Assembly: GCF_004117055.1 (NCBI RefSeq)
Contig: NZ_CP026363.1
Span: forward strand, 3,733,501-3,797,500
Direction: 5' to 3'
Origin: Brevibacillus agri
GTDB taxonomy: Bacteria; Bacillota; Bacilli; Brevibacillales; Brevibacillaceae
DNA: 64,000 bases
The position numbers were made by a program, and so were the translations under genes. The stretch's first letter is position 1. Each line of letters begins with the position of its first letter. A model generated the notes under the pieces. The model was not told where the DNA came from, made no database searches, and worked only from the letters and a program-made list of their open reading frames with translations. This document shows positions 7,392 through 15,227 of the stretch, piece after piece.

Positions 7392-8900
7392 ATGAATCAG
7401 CAAGCAAGCGTCATCCATATGAATGGGAATCGCCTGCGCATTGAAGACGTCGTCCGGATTGCCAGGGACGCTCACCGCATCGAATTGACCCCCGAGGCGC
7501 TGGAAAATGTGCGCCGCTCCCGGGCGATGGTCGAAGAGATGCTCCAGGAGCAAAAAGTCGTCTACGGCATCACCACAGGCTTCGGCAAATTTTCCGATGT
7601 CATGATTCAGGGCGAAGATGTCAGCAAGCTGCAGGAAAACTTGATTATGAGCCACGCCTGCGGAATGGGAGAGCCTTATCCGGTGGAAGTCGTCCGCGCC
7701 ATGATGGCGTTGCGAATCAATGCGTTGGCAAAAGGCTATTCCGGCATCCGGGAAGAAACGCTGCTGCACCTGGCCGAGCTGTGCAACCGCGGCGTCCATC
7801 CGGTCATTCCCCAGCAAGGCTCGCTCGGCGCCAGCGGCGATTTGGCTCCGCTCGCGCACATGGTCCTCGTCATGCTCGGCAAGGGCGAAGCGATCGTCAA
7901 TGGACAGCGGATGAGCGGAGAAGCGGCGCTCAAAGCAGTCGGGCTCTCCCCGATTCGCCTGCAGGCCAAAGAAGGTCTGGCCCTGATTAACGGCACGCAG
8001 GCGATGACCGCCCTGCTCTGCCTGGCCTTGTACGATTCGCGCGTCGTCCTGGAAAGCGCGGAGCTGATCGCGTCGATGACGATTGAAGCGTTGCGCGGCA
8101 TACCGAAAGCGTTTGATCCGCAACTGCACCTCGTCCGCCCGCATCCCGGACAGCAGGAATCGGCGAGACGACTGCTCGCGCACCTGTCCGGCAGCGAAAG
8201 AACCTCGCAGCAGGGCGAGCTGCGCGTCCAGGACCCTTACAGTCTGCGCTGCCTCCCGCAAGTCCACGGAGCGACACGCGATACGCTGGAGTACGTCTGG
8301 GCGACGGTCACCCGGGAGTGCAACAGCGTGACCGACAACCCGATCCTGTTCACGGAAACAGGCGATGTCATCTCCGGCGGAAACTTCCACGGGCAGCCGA
8401 TGGCCTTTGCCGCCGATTTTTTGGCGATCGCCATGGCAGAGCTGGCCAACATCTCCGAGCGCCGCACAGAGCGACTCGTCAACCCGCAGCTTAGCGGCCT
8501 GCCCGGATTTTTGACCGAAAACGGCGGTCTTCATTCCGGTTTTATGATTACGCAATATGTAGCCGCTTCCATCGTCTCGGAAAACAAAGTGCTGTGCCAT
8601 CCTGCGTCCGTCGATTCCATCCCGTCCTCGGCAAACCAGGAGGACCACGTCAGCATGGGGACAACCGCCGCCCGCAAGCTGCGCACGGTCATTTCCAACG
8701 TGACAAAGGTGCTCGCCATCGAATATTTGGCGGCAGCACAGGCGATCGACTTCGGGAATGGAGAGCTGGGCGCAGGCACGAAAAAAGCTTACGAAGAGCT
8801 GCGCCGCGTCATTCCCCGTCTGCACGAGGACCGGGAAATGCACCCCGACCTGGTGAAAGCAGAGGAACTGATTCAAAAAGGAGCGCTTGTCATTCTCTAG
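7392..8900 (+). CDS. hutH: Histidine ammonia-lyase
   Basis: HutH deaminates L-histidine to trans-urocanate, the first step of histidine use as a carbon and nitrogen source. The 502-residue protein contains the Ala-Ser-Gly triplet (A147-S148-G149 within GSLGASGDLAPLAHM) that cyclises to the MIO electrophile, plus YGITTGFGKF and the SSANQEDHVSMG segment typical of the family. AAAGGAGG lies at an ideal distance before the ATG. No other hut genes are in the window, so the rest of the pathway must be encoded elsewhere. Expression is probably controlled by the leader hairpin directly upstream. Confidence 0.95.
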   Translation: MNQQASVIHMNGNRLRIEDVVRIARDAHRIELTPEALENVRRSRAMVEEMLQEQKVVYGITTGFGKFSDVMIQGEDVSKLQENLIMSHACGMGEPYPVEVVRAMMALRINALAKGYSGIREETLLHLAELCNRGVHPVIPQQGSLGASGDLAPLAHMVLVMLGKGEAIVNGQRMSGEAALKAVGLSPIRLQAKEGLALINGTQAMTALLCLALYDSRVVLESAELIASMTIEALRGIPKAFDPQLHLVRPHPGQQESARRLLAHLSGSERTSQQGELRVQDPYSLRCLPQVHGATRDTLEYVWATVTRECNSVTDNPILFTETGDVISGGNFHGQPMAFAADFLAIAMAELANISERRTERLVNPQLSGLPGFLTENGGLHSGFMITQYVAASIVSENKVLCHPASVDSIPSSANQEDHVSMGTTAARKLRTVISNVTKVLAIEYLAAAQAIDFGNGELGAGTKKAYEELRRVIPRLHEDREMHPDLVKAEELIQKGALVIL

Positions 8901-9005
8901 TAGTGATCCGCGCTGGGAATGCCCTCCCTTCTCTGCTATGATGAAAGCGAAGGCGGCACGACCGCACGACCATTCGATTCGCTGTAGAGCATGGAGGGCT
9001 GCCTG

Positions 9006-9434
9006 ATGAAGCCAGCATCTGAGCCGCTGCAACACCCTGACTATCTTTTGTTGTTCGACGGTGTTTGCCATTTGTGCAACAGCGCCGTTCAATTCATCCT
9101 CAAGCGCGATCCTTCCGGCAGCATTCACTTCGCTTCTTTGCAGTCGGAAAAAGCGCAGCAAATTTTGTCCCGCTTTTCGTATGCCGAAAGCGGGCTGTCA
9201 TCTGTCGTCCTGATTGCCCATGGACGCTTATACACCAAGTCAGACGCGATTTTGCGAGTGGCGCGCAAGCTGTCCGGGGCCTGGCCGCTGTGCTACTACC
9301 TCGGCCGTCTGTTCCCCCGTCCCGTCCGCGATTTCACCTACGATTGGGTGGCCAAAAACCGTTACCGCTGGTTTGGCAAACAGGAACAGTGCATGCTGCC
9401 TACTCCCGAGATCAAGGCTCGCTTTCTGGACTGA
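9006..9434 (+). CDS. DCC (YuxK) family thiol-disulfide oxidoreductase-like protein
   Basis: A 142-residue protein of the DUF393/DCC family, named for its motif; here FDGVCHLCN at residues 17-25, with a thioredoxin-like C21-x-x-C24 pair. The conserved SDAILRVARKL and RDFTYDWVAKNRYRWFG segments are present. Family members are cytosolic or membrane-associated and of uncertain role, thought to act in disulfide exchange. The ATG at 9006 follows GGAGGG by seven bases; an ATG five codons earlier overlaps that site. A 17-base element shared with position 35740 follows the stop. Confidence 0.85.
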   Translation: MKPASEPLQHPDYLLLFDGVCHLCNSAVQFILKRDPSGSIHFASLQSEKAQQILSRFSYAESGLSSVVLIAHGRLYTKSDAILRVARKLSGAWPLCYYLGRLFPRPVRDFTYDWVAKNRYRWFGKQEQCMLPTPEIKARFLD

Positions 9435-9448
9435 CTGATCGGTTAGAA

Positions 9449-9465
9449 AACTTGGCTGCGCCAAA
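9449..9465 (+). repeat. Short 3' hairpin element, copy 1
   Basis: AACTTGGCTGCGCCAAA, containing the small hairpin TTGGC-TGC-GCCAA, starts 15 bases after a stop codon. The same 17 bases (23 with one mismatch) recur at 35740-35756, again just after a stop. Confidence 0.6.
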
Positions 9466-9500
9466 CCCTTGGCGACGCCTTTGTGGCACTTATGTACAAA

Positions 9501-9538
9501 AAAAAGAGGAGCCGTCGCGATCTGTCGGCTCCTCTTTT
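9501..9538 (-). terminator. Bidirectional terminator
   Basis: AAAAGAGGAGCCG pairs with CGGCTCCTCTTTT, with A- and T-runs on the two sides. It separates the DCC-family gene from the convergent aldo/keto reductase. Confidence 0.85.
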
Positions 9539-9540
9539 CG

Positions 9541-10461
9541 CTATTTGACCCGCGCTTGCGGGTGATCGTCGCTTGCGAAGGCAGCGGCTTTGGCGTTTGC
9601 CTCCACCTGTGCCGGGCTTTTGCTGCCCGGGATGACCGTCGTGACGGCCGGGTGCTTCAGGCACCACGCCAGCGCCCACTGCGCCATGTCCACGCCCTCC
9701 GGCACTTCGCTTTCCTTGATTTTGGCAACCTCTTCGAGCAGGCGGGCGACGTGCTGCGGATCGTGGCGGTGGCGCACATCGTTTCCGGCGAACACGGCTC
9801 CTGGCTTGTATTTTCCGCTCAAATAACCGCTCGCCAGCGGCACGCGTGCGAGCACGCCCAAATCCTGCTCCGCGCACGACGCAAACACCGCTTCCTCCGG
9901 CTTGCGATCCAGCCGGTTGTAGACGACCTGGATCGTCTGCGCGTTGACGCGGGAAGCTCCGCCCACCTGATGCATGTTGTCGTTTTTGGCAATCGACAAG
10001 CCCAGATGGCGAATCTTCCCTGCCTGCACCTGCTTGTCCAGATACGTCCACAGCTCGTCGTTGTCAAACGCTTCGTCTGGCCCGGAATGGAACTGGTACA
10101 GGTCGATGTAGTCGGTCTGCAAAGCCCGCAGCGATTTTTCCAGTTGCTCCTGCACAGCGGCAGCCCCGTACTCGTTCGTCCGCGAAAACTTGTCGTGGAA
10201 ATGGTGGCCGAACTTCGTCGCGATGATCCAATCGGCGCGGCGGCTCTTTTTCAAATAGCCTCCGATCAGCTTCTCGGACAGATGATCGCCGTAGCACTCT
10301 GCGGTGTCGATCAGGTTGATCCCCAGCTCGTGCGCCTTGTCCAGAATCTGGTCGACTTCTTGCTGCGAAAAGTCTTGCCCCCACTCTCCGCCAAATTGCC
10401 ACGTCCCTACGCCAATGACCGAAACAGTCAGTTCCGTTTTCCCTAATCTGCGGTACTTCAT
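9541..10461 (-). CDS. Aldo/keto reductase
   Basis: A 306-residue NADPH-dependent aldo/keto reductase. The catalytic tetrad is visible as D52 and Y57 (LIDTAECYGD), K83 (IATKFGHH) and H125 (YQFHSGPD). The C-terminal VIPGSKSPAQVEAN is the usual cofactor-phosphate binding loop. Substrate unknown; relatives act on small carbonyls and sugars. The ATG follows GAGGAGG. It stands alone, with terminators on both sides. Confidence 0.9.
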   Translation of the reverse strand: MKYRRLGKTELTVSVIGVGTWQFGGEWGQDFSQQEVDQILDKAHELGINLIDTAECYGDHLSEKLIGGYLKKSRRADWIIATKFGHHFHDKFSRTNEYGAAAVQEQLEKSLRALQTDYIDLYQFHSGPDEAFDNDELWTYLDKQVQAGKIRHLGLSIAKNDNMHQVGGASRVNAQTIQVVYNRLDRKPEEAVFASCAEQDLGVLARVPLASGYLSGKYKPGAVFAGNDVRHRHDPQHVARLLEEVAKIKESEVPEGVDMAQWALAWCLKHPAVTTVIPGSKSPAQVEANAKAAAFASDDHPQARVK

Positions 10462-10496
10462 TGTCGATTCCTCCTCGCGCCTCTATGTAGAAAAGG

Positions 10497-10520
10497 CCCT
10501 GAGCGAACTGTCGCTCAGGG
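10497..10520 (-). terminator. Terminator of the thioesterase gene
   Basis: CCCTGAGCG pairs with CGCTCAGGG; on the minus strand it is followed by CCTTTTC. It lies between the thioesterase and the aldo/keto reductase genes. Confidence 0.7.
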
Positions 10521-10536
10521 TGAAACCAAACGAACA

Positions 10537-11046
10537 TCAGATTGTTTTTTCGATGTTTAACTGGCTGACAAACGCTTGCAGGCTGTCTTTCCGTTCCTTG
10601 CGCATTTTTTTGCGCTCCTCGGCAGTAGCCATCAACCTTTTCTCTTCCTCGGTTTCCGGAACGATGGCCGGAACCTCGGTAGGATTGCCCGCTTCATCGA
10701 GCGCGACAAAAGTCAAAAACGAAGTGGCAGTCAGGACTCGTTCCCCTGTTTGCAGGTTTTCCGAGACGATTTTCACAAAGACCTCCATGGACGTGCGCCC
10801 TGTCGAGGAGACAAACGCTTCCAGGCAGATCGAATGCCCCATTTTTACGGGTGCCAAAAAATCGATGGAGTCTATGGAAGCAGTCACGACCGGGCGGCGC
10901 GAATGCCGCATGGCAGCGATTGCCGCTACCTCATCTATATAGGCCATCATCGTCCCGCCGAAGATGGTCCCGTGGTAATTCGTATCGGACGGTTGAACCA
11001 AGGATGCCTGGATCGTGCGGGATTCTTGTGTAGTCTTGACGTTCAT
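10537..11046 (-). CDS. Acyl-CoA thioesterase (hotdog fold, YkhA/YciA type)
   Basis: A 169-residue hotdog-fold thioesterase that hydrolyses acyl-CoA to free acid and CoA. The N-terminal half holds NYHGTIFGGTMMAYIDEVAAIAA, the family's active-site helix with its catalytic Asp/Glu, followed by DSIDFLAPVKMGH. The C-terminal tail (EEEKRLMATAEERKKMRKERK) is charged and probably helical. The ATG at 11046 has AAGGAG eight bases before it. It is monocistronic by its own terminator. Confidence 0.85.
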   Translation of the reverse strand: MNVKTTQESRTIQASLVQPSDTNYHGTIFGGTMMAYIDEVAAIAAMRHSRRPVVTASIDSIDFLAPVKMGHSICLEAFVSSTGRTSMEVFVKIVSENLQTGERVLTATSFLTFVALDEAGNPTEVPAIVPETEEEKRLMATAEERKKMRKERKDSLQAFVSQLNIEKTI

Positions 11047-11113
11047 CACTGTTGCTCCTTTGTCAATCATGTTCATGCTCCCCCATCATATCACAAGGCA
11101 TCCGCTGTTCCAA

Positions 11114-11887
11114 TTACATACTGACAGTTGTCATATGGCTGCGCTCGCGCAGGCGGTCCAGCACGGTATCCGCCTCCTCCTGCAAAAAATAGCGCAGCAT
11201 CGGCACGTTCCATTCGTAGGCGGGGCGGTAGCCATCGAGCGCGAACCAGTTTTCGTCGATGTGCGCAGCCAGCTTCCTGCGCTCCCGGTTCGCGCAGTAA
11301 AACTGCTCCAAATAGTCCGTTCCCCAGCGGGAAAAGGACGACGTCTCTTTGGTCACGGCAGTCAACAAAATTTCCTGGCCCGTATCAATCAAATCCAGCG
11401 GGTACAACTGGCAACTGAACGGCTTGAGCGGCAGGACATCGTGCCCTGCCTCTTCCGCGTAGGCGTGGATCGCACAGCCGAAGCGGCCGTTGTTTTCCTG
11501 ATAAAACAGACAGTTGCCATGCCGCATACGAATCGTGCCTGGCAACTGTCCCCGGTCCCACACGCCGTAGCGCTCCCAGTTTTCCCGCTCGCCTGCTGTC
11601 TGCAAACGGGCAGCGATCGCCGGAACCTGTTTTTCCAGCAGCGGGATTTGCCATTCCTCGACGGCGTATGGCTGGCCGCCTTCGCAGCAAGTCTCGCGGT
11701 GAACCGCCCGGCAATTCCAGCAGTCCAGGTGAAACAAAGCGAGCAGAGCGGGTACGTCCACCATGTACCGCCCTGCCTTTATCATCGCATGCCTGTTTTT
11801 TTTCATGTACTTTTCGCAACTGTACACTTCTTTTTCACTCATCGGATCGGGTGTTCCGACGTAGCGATAGGATGGCTTCCTGTTCAT
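11114..11887 (-). CDS. DUF3109/YkgJ-like cysteine-cluster protein
   Basis: A 257-residue cytosolic protein with a Cys cluster DCWNCRAVHRETCC (about residues 55-68) and further Cys in HGNCLFYQENNGRFGCAIH and PFSCQLYPLD. This spacing is that of YkgJ/DUF3109 proteins, which probably bind zinc or an iron-sulfur cluster; no activity is established to my knowledge. Its ATG overlaps the stop of the upstream small gene by four bases, so the pair is translationally coupled. Confidence 0.75.
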   Translation of the reverse strand: MNRKPSYRYVGTPDPMSEKEVYSCEKYMKKNRHAMIKAGRYMVDVPALLALFHLDCWNCRAVHRETCCEGGQPYAVEEWQIPLLEKQVPAIAARLQTAGERENWERYGVWDRGQLPGTIRMRHGNCLFYQENNGRFGCAIHAYAEEAGHDVLPLKPFSCQLYPLDLIDTGQEILLTAVTKETSSFSRWGTDYLEQFYCANRERRKLAAHIDENWFALDGYRPAYEWNVPMLRYFLQEEADTVLDRLRERSHMTTVSM

Positions 11888-12207
11888 TTTTCCAGGACGA
11901 TCTCCGCTTCCGTACCGAAAATGTTCAGTTTTCCGTCTGCATAGGTGGCGAGATCCACTTCTTCTCCGGGAATTTCCATCAAAATTTCCACGCTTTCCTC
12001 GTCCGCTGCCACAAACAGCAGCAACAGGTCTTTTTCGTCAAATTCGTTGTCGGTGAGCTTCACTTCTGTCAGTTGTCCCTGAAACTGCGCGACTTCTTCA
12101 TCGTCTTCGCTTTCCGTGTCCCATTGCGTAAAAGTGACAGACAGCGTTTGCTTGGCAAACTCGTCCGCAAGCAGGCGCAAAAGCTGTTCGTGCTGTTGAA
12201 TTTCCAT
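11884..12207 (-). CDS. Small acidic protein of unknown function
   Basis: A 107-residue, strongly acidic protein (TESEDDEEVAQF, DNEFDEKDLLLLFVAADEESVEILMEIPGEEVD). It has no signal peptide or membrane segment and no family I recognise. GGAGGGATTGACA precedes the ATG at 12207. The four-base overlap with the DUF3109 gene suggests the two act together. Confidence 0.75.
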   Translation of the reverse strand: MEIQQHEQLLRLLADEFAKQTLSVTFTQWDTESEDDEEVAQFQGQLTEVKLTDNEFDEKDLLLLFVAADEESVEILMEIPGEEVDLATYADGKLNIFGTEAEIVLEK

Positions 12208-12271
12208 TGTCAATCCCTCCGAAAAAATATCATTACTGCCCATCATAGCAAAGTGCAGCGGAAAAGCCAAA

Positions 12272-12300
12272 AGAAAAACCGCTTCCCAAACCGAAGCGGC
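12272..12300 (-). terminator. Terminator of the pterin dehydratase-like gene
   Basis: CCGCTTC pairs with GAAGCGG; on the minus strand the stem is followed by TTTTTC. Confidence 0.8.
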
Positions 12301-12312
12301 TGTTTCCTGACG

Positions 12313-12597
12313 CTAGCTTACTTTGCTGATCGTCTGGGCGAGGGCAAAATCTTTGCCCGTCAGCCCTTTTGCCTCGCGGGTCGCGAGCGTAAACGTCACA
12401 GTTCCGCCAGACAGGTGAATCTCGACATGCTGACTGTCATGCTCAAGCATTTCCGCCACACGGTTTACAAAGCTCACAGCCGTGGCAAAGTCTCTACAGT
12501 GATATGTGCGAGACAGCGCCATCCTGTCTTCTACCAGCTTCCAGCCCGGAACCTTGCTCAAATACAGTTTGACCTGTTCCAAAGACAGCTTGCTCAC
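12313..12597 (-). CDS. Pterin-4a-carbinolamine dehydratase-like protein
   Basis: A 94-residue protein with the PCD/DCoH fold pattern: W near residue 19, YHCRDFATAVSFVNRVAEM, then TLATREAKGLTGKDFALAQTI. Known PCDs recycle the hydroxylated pterin cofactor and use a His-His-Pro motif plus a His in a Thr-His pair. Here the first reads HDS and the second reads TR, so two of the three active-site histidines appear lost while the fold is kept. It may be catalytically weak or have another role. It starts at GTG with AAGGGGGG upstream. No aromatic amino acid hydroxylase gene is nearby. Confidence 0.75.
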   Translation of the reverse strand: MSKLSLEQVKLYLSKVPGWKLVEDRMALSRTYHCRDFATAVSFVNRVAEMLEHDSQHVEIHLSGGTVTFTLATREAKGLTGKDFALAQTISKVS

Positions 12598-12685
12598 TCA
12601 CATCGCCCCCCTTTTGTCCGATGAATCGGTGGTAACACCATCATATTCAGCAGACAGAAAGGTTAGTCACGCTTATCCGCGCTAC

Positions 12686-13423
12686 CTATTGCTTGATCGC
12701 GTAAAAAATCATGCGCGGCGATTGACTGGCTATATACGGTTCAAATTGGTAATTGCCGAATACCTGAATTTGTCCGAATCCGGCCAGCTCCAGCATGGCC
12801 GTCATCTGTTCCACGGAGAAAAGCCGAACCTGCTCCAAGTACTCCCTCGGCTGCGCGGCGGGATCGTCTCGAATCAAAATCCGCTTTTTTACCGCCTCGT
12901 CCTCGATCCAGCGCTTCTCCTCGATCAGCATCCCGCTGACCTCTTTGGTGGAGTGCGGGACAAGATGCTGCTTCACGTAGGCGGGGTTCAAATAGTCGAT
13001 GACGACTTCCCCGTTCACCTTCAATGCCTGCGCCATATTGCGGACGACCTGCGCGTTTTCCTCATCGGACGAAAAATAGCCAAAGCTGGTGAACAGGTTG
13101 ACTACGATGTCAAATTCGTCCCGATACGGAATATGGCGCATGTCGCAGCGAGCGAAGCTGAGCTGTGGATAGGTGTTCTGCTCTTCCGCAAGCTGCAGCA
13201 GCACGGGGGACAGGTCGACACCTACGACTTCGTATCCTCTGCGAGCCAGCGCACGCGAATGCCGCCCGCTCCCACAGCAAAGATCAAGTACGCGCCCCGT
13301 GCTCTTTATCGGCAATCGCTCGAGCAGATTGGCGATCTCGCTGTCGGCCGCCGAATCGTCCCGATGCCGATACACAAGTACGTAATCTTCGCGAAAGCTG
13401 CGTTCAAACCATTCTTCTGCCAT
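12686..13423 (-). CDS. Class I SAM-dependent methyltransferase
   Basis: A 245-residue methyltransferase. The SAM-binding motif I is VLDLCCGSGRHSRALA (about residues 45-60), with the acidic end of strand two in VVGVDLSP and motif III in FARCDMRHIPY. The substrate is unknown. The ATG has AAAGGAG six bases upstream. It is an isolated minus-strand gene. Confidence 0.85.
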   Translation of the reverse strand: MAEEWFERSFREDYVLVYRHRDDSAADSEIANLLERLPIKSTGRVLDLCCGSGRHSRALARRGYEVVGVDLSPVLLQLAEEQNTYPQLSFARCDMRHIPYRDEFDIVVNLFTSFGYFSSDEENAQVVRNMAQALKVNGEVVIDYLNPAYVKQHLVPHSTKEVSGMLIEEKRWIEDEAVKKRILIRDDPAAQPREYLEQVRLFSVEQMTAMLELAGFGQIQVFGNYQFEPYIASQSPRMIFYAIKQ

Positions 13424-13620
13424 TCCCTAGCTCCTTTAATTCCAAGATGCTCTCATTATACCACAGCGGGGTTTATCCGCAGCCGATTTCCCCCCGCCGA
13501 AGTGCACGGAAAACCGCAGGAAGCCTGACCAAAAGCACACTCGCGAAGAAACGACGACAGCGATGCGCTGAGGCTCGAAGACTATCCCGTCCGGTGAATG
13601 GCAAACACAGTCCGAAAACA

Positions 13621-13684
13621 AAAACCCCCTGTCTTTCCTGCTGGCGGCAAGCCTTGCCATACAGTAGGAGGACAGGGGGTTTTG
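13621..13684 (-). terminator. Terminator of the dgk-dck operon
   Basis: AAAACCCCCTGTC pairs with GACAGGGGGTTTT around a loop that itself can fold (GGCGGCAAGCCTTGCC region). It lies just after the deoxynucleoside kinase pair. Confidence 0.85.
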
Positions 13685-13691
13685 GGGCTGG

Positions 13692-14381
13692 CTACGGCAG
13701 GCGCGCAGCTCGTCCCAGGCGAATTTTTTCCGCCGCACGGGCAATGATGCTCTCCACGGAGGCCGGGTCGTCCACGACGTCGTACTCGTTGATGTTCACC
13801 CGCAGAACAGGACAGGAGGTAAACGAGTGAATCCAGCTATCATAGCGGTTGAACAAATCGCGCCAGTAGTCGATCGGGGTCTGCTGCTCCATCGGGCGTC
13901 CCCGCTCCTGGACGCGCCCGATAATGTCATCGAAGCTGCCTTCCAGGTAGATCAAAATATCGGGATGCGGGAAGTACGGCGTCATGACCATCGCTTCGAA
14001 CAGCTCTGTGTACGTGCGGTAGTCTTCTTCCGTCATGTTGCCCTGCTCGTACAGCATGCGGGCGAAAATGCCGGTATCCTCGTAAATCGAGCGATCCTGG
14101 ACGAAGCCGCCGCCGTAGTCGAACATCCGCTTCTGCTCCTTGAAGCGCTCGGCCAGGAAAAAGATTTGCAGGTGAAAGCCCCAGCGGGACAAATCGTTGT
14201 AATAACGGCCAAGGTAAGGGTTGTTGTCCACTTTTTCCACGGACACGCGAAAACCGAGCTGATCGGCCAGGGCGTGTGTGAACGTCGATTTGCCGACGCC
14301 TACCGTTCCGCCGATGGTGATGACCGCATTGCTCGGAATGCCGTATTTTTCACGAAGATGGCTGTTTTGAAACCTAGACAT
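13692..14381 (-). CDS. dck: Deoxynucleoside kinase (deoxycytidine/deoxyadenosine kinase type)
   Basis: A 229-residue kinase of the dNK/dCK/dGK family, salvaging deoxynucleosides by 5'-phosphorylation. The P-loop is GGTVGVGKST (about residues 24-33), the catalytic Glu lies in VEKVDNNPYLG, and the DRS motif in VQDRSIYED. By position and sequence it matches the Bacillus Dck of the adjacent dck-dgk pair; the exact base preference is inferred. AAGGAG precedes the ATG. It lies 44 bp downstream of the second kinase. Confidence 0.85.
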   Translation of the reverse strand: MSRFQNSHLREKYGIPSNAVITIGGTVGVGKSTFTHALADQLGFRVSVEKVDNNPYLGRYYNDLSRWGFHLQIFFLAERFKEQKRMFDYGGGFVQDRSIYEDTGIFARMLYEQGNMTEEDYRTYTELFEAMVMTPYFPHPDILIYLEGSFDDIIGRVQERGRPMEQQTPIDYWRDLFNRYDSWIHSFTSCPVLRVNINEYDVVDDPASVESIIARAAEKIRLGRAARLP

Positions 14382-14425
14382 GTACGCAACTCCTTATTGA
14401 AATACTTGCCAATCACACGGCATCG

Positions 14426-15067
14426 TTATGCCTGTTGCCCCCGCAGCTCCTGAATGCGCGGCAGGATGAGATCGAGCATATACTGCCGATCCTCTGGCCG
14501 ATGGACGAAATCCAGCTCGTCACAGTTGAATTTGATGACAGGCGTATCCGGGTGGTGCTTTTCAAACTCGTCCATAAATTCGTTGTAATCGGCGATCAGA
14601 TTTTCCATATAGCCCACATCCATCGTCCGCTCCACCTCGCGATCGCGCATGGCGATCCGCTTCATGACCGTGTCGATGGACGCCGTCAAGTAAATGACCA
14701 GATGAGCCTGCGGCAAATCTTCTGTCAGGATATCATAAATTTTGAGATACTTCGGGAGATTGTTGTCGGACAGCGTTCGTTTGGCAAAAATCGTATTTTT
14801 AAAAATATTGTAATCGGATACGACAGAAATGCCCTGGTTGAGATAGTGGGCGTGAATATCCTGCAACTGCTTGTAGCGGTTGCACAGGAAAAACATCTCT
14901 AGCTGAAAGCTCCACTCCGCGATGTTCTCGTAAAACTTTCCTAGAAACGGATTTTCATAAACAATTTCTTCCAATAATTGCAATTCGCAAGTGCGGTGCA
15001 GTTCCCGCGCCAACGAGGTTTTTCCAATACCGATCGGTCCCTCGACAGTTATTAATATGGACTTCAT
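14426..15067 (-). CDS. dgk: Deoxynucleoside kinase (deoxyguanosine kinase type)
   Basis: A 213-residue paralogue of the downstream kinase. The P-loop is VEGPIGIGKTS near the N-terminus; the helix that follows has the conserved ENPFLGKFYENIAEWSFQLEMFFL. The family DRS motif is SDYNIF here, as in Bacillus Dgk. It salvages deoxyguanosine. The frame is open further upstream, but the ATG at 15067 with AAAGGAACAGAGG gives the normal N-terminus beginning with the first strand. It is first gene of a two-gene operon. Confidence 0.85.
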   Translation of the reverse strand: MKSILITVEGPIGIGKTSLARELHRTCELQLLEEIVYENPFLGKFYENIAEWSFQLEMFFLCNRYKQLQDIHAHYLNQGISVVSDYNIFKNTIFAKRTLSDNNLPKYLKIYDILTEDLPQAHLVIYLTASIDTVMKRIAMRDREVERTMDVGYMENLIADYNEFMDEFEKHHPDTPVIKFNCDELDFVHRPEDRQYMLDLILPRIQELRGQQA

Positions 15068-15174
15068 ATACGCCTCTGTTCCTTTCGCCAAAATGAGAGC
15101 ACTCCATATTTTAGCACGCGTACTTCCATTTGTCGAAACCATTCCTTTTCTGTCGCATGCCGCTTTTTTCCAAT

Positions 15175-15206
15175 AAAAAAAACTGCTCCTGACGATCAGA
15201 GCAGTC
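15175..15206 (-). terminator. Terminator of splB
   Basis: CTGCTC(C)TGA pairs with TCAGAGCAG, followed on the minus strand by eight T. Confidence 0.85.
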
Positions 15207-15227
15207 GGTCGGACAAACGCTTTTGCG

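Noticed and set aside
7386..9161. A 591-codon minus-strand frame opposite hutH.
   Set aside because: hutH is unambiguous (MIO motif), and the antisense frame has no recognisable motifs.
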